Positions 1 to 5,282 of a stretch of 8,267 bases of DNA are shown in pieces. The number at the start of each line of letters is the position of its first letter. Positions within the stretch are counted from its first letter, which is position 1. The stretch comes from Bacteroidales bacterium UBA5219 (GTDB taxonomy: Bacteria > Bacteroidota > Bacteroidia > Bacteroidales > ML635J-15), in the NCBI GenBank assembly GCA_002412425.1, contig DHVB01000034.1:1-8267 (forward strand), written 5' to 3'. The notes under the pieces were generated by a model that ran no database searches, was not told the origin of the DNA, and was given only the letters and a program-made list of their open reading frames with translations. A program made the position numbers and the translations under genes.

Positions 1-2
1 GC

Positions 3-27
3 TCCTGTTTTCCGCATTGGGACACCC
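3..27 (+). repeat. Left terminal inverted repeat of the IS
   Basis: Outer block TCCTGTTTTCCGCA (3-16), two bases, then GGGACACCC (19-27). It pairs with the right end at 1643-1672. The transposase stop codon (complement of 27-29) overlaps the last base of this repeat, so coding sequence runs right up to the end of the element. Confidence 0.85.
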
Positions 28-1571
28 TAAAAATTTTCTTTAATAATTTTGTACAGTTCAGCTTGTTTTTCATCCATATTTAGTAATTTAGTTTTCTCAT
101 ATTTTGAGTCGGGTAATTGGTAGGTAATTTGATACATATTATGTGTTAACTCGTTTGCCTTTTGAACTGAAATACTTGATTTTTCTTTTTGTAATACTCT
201 TTCTAATTCCTTATAAATCAGGTATGCAGTAAATGCAATGCAAATGTGTGCTTCAATGCGGTGTTTTAGTCTATGGTAGATGGGGCGTATGCGAAGATCT
301 GTCTTTGATATTCGGAATGCTTTTTCAATATGCCATAACTGCCCATAGTTTTCCAAAATCATATTGTCTTCAAGATTGCTGTTCGTAACATAACCTTTCA
401 ATCCATCCCAAACGCTATCAAATTCAAATTTTTGGTAATTAATGTTAATTGTTACATCACCTGTTATTTCAAGATACTTGTTATATCCTCTATTATTAAT
501 ATTAGCTTTGGTAAGCCGTCCAAGATTTAAGCGTTTTTCTAAGCGTTCCAAACCTTTTTTGCGGTTATAGGCATCCTTACGCGCTCTTTTGGCTGAGTAA
601 TGAATAATTAGTCGTCGCGTTCTTAATTCGCCTTCAATTTCTATCTGCTGTTCGATATGATGAAAGCTACCATCATTGTAGTCTTGCTCAATTATTTCCT
701 TCTGAATTACCTTGCTTTCATTTTTAAGCCTAGCTCCAATAATATATTTGTAACCGTATTCTTCTAATGCTTTTAGATTTTCTTTTGAAAGCAAGCCTGC
801 ATCAGCTATAACGATAGGCTTGTCTATCTTAAACTTTTCTTGCATTCTCTCCAAGAATGGTATCAAAGTTCGTCCTTCGTAAGTATTACCTTCAAAAATA
901 TCATAACCAATCGGATAACCACCTAATCCGACTAAAAGCCCAATAATTATTTGTGGATTGTCATGTTTACCATCCTTATTAAATCCTCTTTTACGCAAAT
1001 CGTCTTCATCACTTGCCTCAAAGTAAAGCGTTGTCAAATCATAAAATACAACATTTATATTACCTCCTAACGTGCGTTTTGTATGAAGAAAAGCAATTTG
1101 TTCAACCTGTTCTTTAAGTTTATTACTGAGCTTATCCAAAAAACGATAAATTTTATCAACATCAATAACAACACCTTGATAACGATAAAGATATTCGCTT
1201 GTTTTTAGCTTGCTCAATGGGAAAGCCAAACGAGTAATTACCAAATGTCTAAAAATAGACTCTTTGATTAAACCAAACCCTATATAGTCATAAATCTTAC
1301 CAAATATAAGTTCTGGACCGACAGTTCGAATATGCGAATTATTAAGTAAAGAAAATGCCTGTTCAACTAACGCATCGTTCGTAGAAGCGAAAAGAGATAA
1401 TTGAGACTGCATTTTTTCCATTTCTTGCTGTGCTTGCAATTTTAACCGATCAATTTCGTGGCGCTCAGTGCCGCAACCTATCGTTTTTTCCACTTTATAA
1501 CGACCATTATACTTGCTAATTATCTGAATACTAACACTTCCAGAGCGATTTTTCTTTTCTCGAATATACAT
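27..1571 (-). CDS. IS1634-family DDE transposase
   Basis: This 514-residue protein catalyses cut-and-paste movement of the surrounding element. The RNase H-like catalytic core is recognisable. The first aspartate is D178 in FYDLTTLYFE, the second is D257 in IVIADAGLLS, and the glutamate is E416 in LWHIEKAFRISK. The region around E416 follows the IS4 Y-(2)-R-(3)-E-(6)-K spacing, with Y409, E416 and K423 present; the arginine position is L412. An N-terminal basic segment (1-30) and a glutamine-rich helical stretch (41-60) precede a probable DNA-binding region. The long insertion between D257 and E416 (about 285-400, rich in Arg and Lys) is the usual beta-strand insertion of IS4-type enzymes. 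The length is normal for the family and no frameshift is seen. The start is the ATG on the complement of 1569-1571, about 14 bases from the predicted transcript start. The stop overlaps the left inverted repeat. Confidence 0.93.
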   Translation of the reverse strand: MYIREKKNRSGSVSIQIISKYNGRYKVEKTIGCGTERHEIDRLKLQAQQEMEKMQSQLSLFASTNDALVEQAFSLLNNSHIRTVGPELIFGKIYDYIGFGLIKESIFRHLVITRLAFPLSKLKTSEYLYRYQGVVIDVDKIYRFLDKLSNKLKEQVEQIAFLHTKRTLGGNINVVFYDLTTLYFEASDEDDLRKRGFNKDGKHDNPQIIIGLLVGLGGYPIGYDIFEGNTYEGRTLIPFLERMQEKFKIDKPIVIADAGLLSKENLKALEEYGYKYIIGARLKNESKVIQKEIIEQDYNDGSFHHIEQQIEIEGELRTRRLIIHYSAKRARKDAYNRKKGLERLEKRLNLGRLTKANINNRGYNKYLEITGDVTININYQKFEFDSVWDGLKGYVTNSNLEDNMILENYGQLWHIEKAFRISKTDLRIRPIYHRLKHRIEAHICIAFTAYLIYKELERVLQKEKSSISVQKANELTHNMYQITYQLPDSKYEKTKLLNMDEKQAELYKIIKENF

Positions 1572-1583
1572 ATTAAAAAATTT

Positions 1584-1651
1584 GGGACACCCAAAAATAG
1601 TAAAATATTTTCATATCTTATTGATTAACAGCAAAATAGTTTGGGTGTCCC
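1584..1651. repeat. Subterminal inverted repeat GGGACACCCAAA in the IS
   Basis: GGGACACCCAAA at 1584-1595 is repeated in inverted orientation at 1640-1651, separated by 44 bp. The right arm is the inner part of the right terminal repeat. The left arm covers the predicted transposase transcription start and touches its -7 box. The two arms could be paired transposase-binding sites or form a stem in outside-in transcripts; neither can be settled from sequence. Confidence 0.6.
1592..1599 (-). promoter_or_regulatory. Candidate -7 box of the transposase promoter
   Basis: On the minus strand this reads TATTTTTG, a full match to the Bacteroidota TAnnTTTG box. Transcription would start near 1585, about 14 bases before the transposase ATG. 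No convincing TTTG -33 box is seen at the proper distance, as expected for a weak transposase promoter. The box abuts and overlaps by one base a GGGACACCC motif (1584-1592) that also occurs in both terminal repeats. Confidence 0.5.
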
Positions 1652-1672
1652 GAAAAAGTGCGGAAAACAGGA
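1643..1672 (-). repeat. Right terminal inverted repeat of the IS
   Basis: Read on the minus strand it begins TCCTGTTTTCCGCA (1672-1659), continues with seven bases, then GGGACACCC (1651-1643). The seven-base spacer contrasts with two bases at the left end. The inner block continues to GGGACACCCAAA (1651-1640), which is inverted relative to another copy at 1584-1595. Confidence 0.85.
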
Positions 1673-1758
1673 AAGTACAACAACTTTAAAAACTAAAGTT
1701 TAAATATTCACAAAATAAATTTTATAAATTACCTTCCACCTTTTCTTCCCACAAAAAA

Positions 1759-1789
1759 TTTCTAAAACTCATTATTTTTTTTATTTTTG
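1759..1789 (+). promoter_or_regulatory. Bacteroidota-type promoter of the formimidoyltransferase gene
   Basis: TATTTTTG at 1782-1789 is a full TAnnTTTG -7 match. A TTTC at 1759-1762, 19 bases upstream of it, is a one-mismatch -33 box. Transcription would start near 1796, giving a leader of about 28 A-rich bases before the ATG at 1824. The promoter lies entirely outside the IS, so the insertion has not removed it. Confidence 0.6.
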
Positions 1790-1823
1790 CAGAAATAGTA
1801 AAAACCTAAAAAATTTAATAAAT

Positions 1824-3521
1824 ATGAAACAAATAATCGAATGTGTTCCAAATTTTAGTGAAGGTCGTGATATGTCAATTATAAAGCAAATTACAGATGT
1901 AATTACTGCTGTTGACGGTGTTAAACTTTTAGATGTTGACCCAGGTGCTGCAACAAATCGTACTGTTGTAACTTTTGTAGGTACGCCAAACGAAGTTTTA
2001 GAGGCTGCTTTTCAAGCTGTGAAAAAAGCTTCTCAAATTATTGATATGAGCAAACACAAAGGAGCCCACCCACGCTTTGGAGCAACTGATGTTTGTCCAC
2101 TTATTCCTATTTCTAATATAAGCATGGAAGAAACTGCTGAACTGGCACGAAAACTAGCTAAAAGAATAGGCGAAGAACTAAATATTCCTGTTTATTGCTA
2201 CGAAAATGCTGCATTTACAGAAAAACGCAGAAATTTAGCTAACTGCCGTAGCGGTGAATACGAAGGTTTGGCGAAAAAAATTACTAGCCAAGAGTGGAAA
2301 CCAGATTTCGGCTCTAATGTTTGGGACGCTCACACAATGAGAACAGGCGCTACTGCGGTTGGTGCAAGAAATTTCTTAGTAGCATATAATATAAACCTAA
2401 ACACAACTTCTGTGTTTAAAGCAAACTCTGTAGCTTTTGATGTTAGAGAAAAAGGAAGAGTAAAAAGAGAAGGACATCCAGTTACAGGAAAACCAGTACT
2501 TGATAAAGACGGAAATAAAGTTTACGAACCAGGACTTTTAAAATCAGTAAAAGCTATTGGCTGGTATATCGAAGAATATGGAGTAGCTCAAATTTCTATG
2601 AACCTTACAGATATTAGCGTTACACCTGTGCATGTAGCTTTCGATACTGTTTGTGAAAGAGCAACAGCTAATGGTTTAAGAGTTACAGGCTCAGAACTTG
2701 TTGGTGTTATGCCATTAAAAGCAATTTTAGATGCGGGAAAATATTTCTTAAAAAAACAAGGACGTTCAACAGGAATTTCAGATGCTGAAATTATTAAAAT
2801 TGCTGTAAAATCTTTAGGATTAGACGAGCTAAAACCTTTCGACCCAAAGAAAAATATCATAGAGTATATGCTTGAAGATGACAATAACAAAAAACTTGTT
2901 GACATGAATTTAGTTGATTTCTGTCATCTTGCAGGCTCAGAAGCACCAGCACCAGGTGGAGGTTCGGTATCTGCTTATATTGGAGCTTTGGGAGCTGCTT
3001 TGGGAACAATGGTAGCAAATCTTAGTGCTAACAAATATCGCCACGACGACCAATGGGAAAACTTTAGCGATTGGGCAGATAAAGGAAAAGCATATCATGA
3101 CGAGTTGCTAAAACTTGTTGACGAAGATACTGTTGCTTATTCTGGAATTATTGAATCTTACGGCTTGCCAAAAGGAAATGATGAGGAAAAAGCACTACGC
3201 TCACAAGCAATTCAAGATGCAACAAAATATGCAATTGAAGTACCTTTTAAAATTATGAAAGTTTGTTACAATAGCATGGAAGTTATGCTAGAAATGGCAA
3301 AAACAGGACTTGAAGCTTCGGTAAGCGATGCTGCTATTGGTGCTATTGCTGCAAGAACAGGAGTACAAGGCGGATTCCTAAATGTTAAAATAAATGCACC
3401 TAGCTATAAAGACAAATCCTTTGTTGATAAAGTAATTGCAGAAGGTAATGAAATTGAAAGAAAAGCCATAGCCCTTGAAAAGGAAATTATGGAGATTGCA
3501 TTAGCCAAAATCGAAAAATAA
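1824..3521 (+). CDS. ftcD: Bifunctional glutamate formimidoyltransferase / formimidoyltetrahydrofolate cyclodeaminase
   Basis: This cytosolic enzyme of histidine degradation moves the formimino group from formiminoglutamate to tetrahydrofolate. It then deaminates the product to methenyl-tetrahydrofolate, feeding C1 metabolism. Residues 1-180 are the transferase N-terminal subdomain, opening with ECVPNFSEGRD and carrying HKGAHPRFGATDVCPLIP; H82 lies at the same position as the catalytic histidine of the mammalian enzyme. Residues 181-335 are the second transferase subdomain, starting at GARNFLVAYNINL. Residues 360-565 are the cyclodeaminase domain, with EAPAPGGGSVSAYIGALGAA (373-392), LVDEDTVAY (431-439) and SDAAIGAIAARTGVQGG (501-517). 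At 565 residues it is slightly longer than the 541-residue mammalian FTCD, mainly through an insertion near 211-237. The ATG at 1824 gives the conserved N-terminus directly. No other hut gene lies in the window, and it appears monocistronic. Confidence 0.96.
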   Translation: MKQIIECVPNFSEGRDMSIIKQITDVITAVDGVKLLDVDPGAATNRTVVTFVGTPNEVLEAAFQAVKKASQIIDMSKHKGAHPRFGATDVCPLIPISNISMEETAELARKLAKRIGEELNIPVYCYENAAFTEKRRNLANCRSGEYEGLAKKITSQEWKPDFGSNVWDAHTMRTGATAVGARNFLVAYNINLNTTSVFKANSVAFDVREKGRVKREGHPVTGKPVLDKDGNKVYEPGLLKSVKAIGWYIEEYGVAQISMNLTDISVTPVHVAFDTVCERATANGLRVTGSELVGVMPLKAILDAGKYFLKKQGRSTGISDAEIIKIAVKSLGLDELKPFDPKKNIIEYMLEDDNNKKLVDMNLVDFCHLAGSEAPAPGGGSVSAYIGALGAALGTMVANLSANKYRHDDQWENFSDWADKGKAYHDELLKLVDEDTVAYSGIIESYGLPKGNDEEKALRSQAIQDATKYAIEVPFKIMKVCYNSMEVMLEMAKTGLEASVSDAAIGAIAARTGVQGGFLNVKINAPSYKDKSFVDKVIAEGNEIERKAIALEKEIMEIALAKIEK

Positions 3522-3528
3522 TACGGCG

Positions 3529-3664
3529 TTCATAAGTGTTCAACTGCTGCGTTGCTTTCGATGTTCAAACTCAGTCACGTACACTTCGGCTTTGCTCAGT
3601 GCATCGCTTCTGGTACGCTCCTTCGTTTTCAATCTCATATGCCTTGCATTTGAACACTTATGAA
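3529..3664. repeat. 136-bp intergenic element with perfect 15-bp terminal inverted repeats
   Basis: TTCATAAGTGTTCAA at 3529-3543 is matched exactly by the reverse complement of 3650-3664, enclosing 106 bp. By my count GC is about 46% over 3541-3660, clearly above the flanks. Inside, shorter complementary blocks lie almost symmetrically (CGTAC at 3578-3582 and GTACG at 3613-3617), so a long bulged hairpin is possible. There is no open reading frame of note and no T-run after the right arm. It begins 8 bp after the ftcD stop codon. It resembles a dispersed non-autonomous palindromic element (REP- or MITE-like), but with one copy in view that is an inference. It could also serve as a transcript-end structure for ftcD. 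No obvious target duplication flanks it. Confidence 0.65.
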
Positions 3665-3712
3665 ACACCTTGATTGATTTTATGATATAAATATTAATTA
3701 ACAATTTGTATA

Positions 3713-3744
3713 TTGTAGAACCTACACATGCGTTGTTTCTACAA
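3713..3744. repeat. 32-bp degenerate palindrome
   Basis: The outer 8 bases TTGTAGAA (3713-3720) pair perfectly with TTCTACAA (3737-3744). Inside, five more of eight positions pair, including the central CATG (3727-3730). The shape resembles the GTAGAGACG...CGTCTCTAC palindromes scattered through many Bacteroidota genomes, but here it is diverged. It lies between the 136-bp element and the AbiE operon promoter. It may be a remnant repeat, a weak hairpin or an operator. Confidence 0.5.
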
Positions 3745-3794
3745 CAATGCCAATTTATTTATATTTCAAAAAATTTTTAAAAAACACTCAAAAA

Positions 3795-3826
3795 TTTGCT
3801 TTTAATTCTGTTTTTATGTATTTTTG
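3795..3826 (+). promoter_or_regulatory. Promoter of the AbiE-type operon
   Basis: TTTG at 3795-3798 and TATTTTTG at 3819-3826 are both full matches to the Bacteroidota -33 and -7 boxes, with a normal 20-base spacer. The transcript would begin near 3833, about 18 bases before the ATG at 3851. This placement rules out an upstream in-frame TTG at 3824, which is part of the -7 box. Two similar T-C-A(5-6)-T(3-5) tracts at 3766-3778 and 3788-3797, 22 bp apart, precede or overlap the -33 box. Confidence 0.72.
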
Positions 3827-3850
3827 CATAAAATTAGAAGTAAAACAGGC

Positions 3851-4471
3851 ATGGATTTTTGGCAATTAAGAAATCAATTTTATAACTTGGTTTGTTTTAA
3901 TATCAATCAAGTATATGCTTGGCGACCTAACTTTGAGAAAACTAACCTCACTCGTTGGGTTAAGCAGAATTATATTATAAAACTACGTAATTCTTGGTAT
4001 AGTTTTCCTGAATATTTAGAAACTCCTAATATTCAGCACTTTATATCTAACAAAATTTATAGTCCATCATATATAAGTTTACACTCTGCATTAGCGTTTT
4101 ATGGCATTATTCCAGAGGCAATAGTAAGAACAACAGCAGTAAGTTCATTGAAAAAAATGAGTTTTGAGAATGCTTTTGGTTCGTTTTCTTATCAGCAAAT
4201 TTTGCCAGAATTAATGTTCGGTAGTGAACAAAAAATATTTTTAAATAAACATAGTTTGATTTTTGCTTCTCCCGAAAAAGCAATTTTAGATTTACTATAT
4301 CTTTATCCACAATATACTACAGAACAAGAAATCAGAGACTTGCGTTTTGACGAAGAATTTATGCAAGAGGATTTAAACTTAGAACGTCTTAATGAGTTTA
4401 CAGAAAGATTTCAGTCAAAAATATTACGAAATAGAGTTAATACACTTTTAAAAATTTATGATTTATGCTAA
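3851..4471 (+). CDS. AbiEi-family antitoxin of a type IV toxin-antitoxin system
   Basis: The 206-residue protein has the AbiEi/COG5340 layout. A winged-helix region at about 15-55 carries INQVYAWRPNFEKTNLTRWV followed by the wing IIKLRNSWYSFPEY. A second conserved block at 69-90, IYSPSYISLHSALAFYGIIP, is typical of Bacteroidota members, and FASPEKAILDLLYL follows at 138-151. In characterised AbiE systems this protein represses its own operon and counteracts the AbiEii nucleotidyltransferase without stable binding. The start chosen is the ATG at 3851, because the in-frame TTG at 3824 lies inside the promoter -7 box. Its last codons overlap the start of the toxin gene by 7 bp (ATGCTAA, 4465-4471), so the two should be translationally coupled. 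No lesion is visible. The assignment rests on motif pattern and gene order. Confidence 0.85.
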   Translation: MDFWQLRNQFYNLVCFNINQVYAWRPNFEKTNLTRWVKQNYIIKLRNSWYSFPEYLETPNIQHFISNKIYSPSYISLHSALAFYGIIPEAIVRTTAVSSLKKMSFENAFGSFSYQQILPELMFGSEQKIFLNKHSLIFASPEKAILDLLYLYPQYTTEQEIRDLRFDEEFMQEDLNLERLNEFTERFQSKILRNRVNTLLKIYDLC

Positions 4472-5249
4472 ATTTTGAACAAATAAAAAATTATTTTCCT
4501 CCACAAATAAGAGAAAATCCTGCACACAATAAATATATTCTAAAGGAGTATATTCAACTGATGATTTTAAATTTTTTATCAAGCTCAAAATATGTAAAAA
4601 AATTGCTTTTATAGGTGATACAAATTTACGTTTGTTAAAAGGAATTGATAGATTTTCTGAAGATTTAGATTTTGACTGTAAAGATTTTTCTATAGAAGAA
4701 TTTGTTGAAATGTCGCAATCGGTTTTGACTTTTTTAAAGCGTTCTGGGATAAAAGCCGAAACAAGAGAAAAGCAAAGTGATAAATTAACAGCTTTTCGTT
4801 CAAGATTTTATTTTCCAGAGTTATTGTTTGAATTAGGTTTGTCGGCATACAAGGAAGAACGATTTTTGATTAAAATCGAAAGTCAAAATCAAGAATTTGA
4901 ATATACACCTCAAATGGCAACGATTAGCGGGTGCGGATTTTTTATGTCGTTTCCTGTTCCACCTGATGATATACTTTGTGCAATGAAAATATCTGCATTA
5001 CTTTCACGAGCAAAGGGACGAGATTTTTACGATATTATGTTTTTGCTATCTCAAACAAATCCAAATTATGATTATCTTGCTCAAAAACAAGGTATTCATA
5101 ATTTAATGGAACTAAAAATAAAATTGGAAGAAACTATAAATAAAGTTGATTTACATAATAAATCTAAAGATTTTGAACATTTGCTTTTTAATAAAGAGAA
5201 CAAAAATAGAATACTGCATTTTAAAGAATTTGTAGAAAAATTGAAATAG
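4465..5249 (+). pseudogene. AbiEii-family nucleotidyltransferase toxin, frameshifted (or slippage-dependent)
   Basis: Translation from the ATG at 4465 gives MLNFEQIKNYFPPQIRENPA and continues to SSSKYVKK, then stops at TAG 4612-4614. The family sequence resumes in the -1 frame as IAFIGDTNLRLLKGIDRFSE, then DLDF, and runs to TAG 5247-5249. The join is the A7 run at 4596-4602, where an eighth A would restore one 261-residue protein of normal AbiEii length. Retained features (composite numbering) are the catalytic DLD (D67, D69), KIE (137-139) and K175...RDFYD (186-190). The family GGT is GDT here (G51-D52-T53), a single-base change from GGT to GAT. AbiEii proteins transfer nucleotides to tRNA or other targets to halt growth. 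Two defects suggest decay, but the heptamer is in phase for -1 frameshifting, so limited full-length product is possible. A TTG at 4632 would remove the first motif and is not credible as a start. Confidence 0.82.
4596..4641 (+). other. A7 frame-junction with possible downstream hairpin
   Basis: Codons before the break read GTA AAA AAA, so 4596-4602 is an A_AAA_AAA heptamer in the phase used for -1 ribosomal frameshifting. Slippage gives K-K-I-A-F-I-G in the conserved family frame. The 0-frame TAG follows at 4612. A bulged AU-rich hairpin can be drawn downstream: CTTTTA 4606-4611 with TAAAAG 4636-4641, and ACAAA 4620-4624 with TTTGT 4631-4635. It starts only 3 bases after the heptamer and is weak. 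A one-base deletion or a sequencing error gives the same picture. Confidence 0.5.
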
Positions 5250-5250
5250 G

Positions 5251-5271
5251 AAAAATTCCAAAATAATTTTT
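5251..5271. terminator. Candidate bidirectional terminator between convergent genes
   Basis: AAAAATT (5251-5257) and AATTTTT (5265-5271) form a 7-bp stem with a 7-base loop, ending in a T-run when read on either strand. It sits in the 33-bp space between the AbiEii stop (5249) and the nucleotidase stop (5283). The stem is entirely A/T, so it would be weak. Position is the main support. Confidence 0.4.
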
Positions 5272-5282
5272 AAAACTGCATC

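Larger units (their letters stand above)
3..1672 (-). mobile_element. Complete IS1634-type insertion sequence (IS4 superfamily), about 1670 bp
   Basis: A single full-length transposase gene is enclosed by imperfect terminal inverted repeats. The outer 14 bases, TCCTGTTTTCCGCA at 3-16, are matched exactly by the reverse complement of 1659-1672. An inner GGGACACCC block (19-27) is matched by 1643-1651 inverted. The spacer between outer and inner blocks is 2 bp on the left and 7 bp on the right, so the ends are not symmetric. Homology stops beyond positions 3 and 1672. Only two bases of left flank are present, so a target-site duplication cannot be tested. The element lies 151 bp upstream of the formimidoyltransferase start and leaves that gene's promoter intact. 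With intact ends and an uninterrupted transposase it looks potentially active. The family call rests on the protein (long IS4-like DDE transposase), not on a database match. Confidence 0.88.

Noticed and set aside
1..2. Target-site duplication of the IS
   Set aside because: Only two bases of left flank are available, so no duplication can be shown or excluded.
1682..1700. AACTTTA/TAAAGTT hairpin just right of the IS as a terminator
   Set aside because: A 7-bp stem can be drawn but no T-run follows and no gene ends here on the visible side; most likely chance in AT-rich DNA, or a remnant of the sequence the IS entered.
2588..2905. Minus-strand open frame inside ftcD
   Set aside because: Antisense to a strongly conserved coding region, with low-complexity composition and no promoter; a shadow frame.
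3824..3850. N-terminal extension of the AbiEi gene to a TTG at 3824
   Set aside because: The TTG is the last three bases of a perfect -7 box, so it would lie upstream of the transcript start; the ATG at 3851 fits.
4107..4310. Minus-strand open frame inside the antitoxin gene
   Set aside because: Antisense to the AbiEi coding sequence and without recognisable features.
4632..5249. A separate 205-residue gene starting at TTG 4632
   Set aside because: The conserved family sequence continues upstream of it in the same frame back to the A7 run and then in the other frame to an ATG overlapping the antitoxin stop; this is one broken gene.
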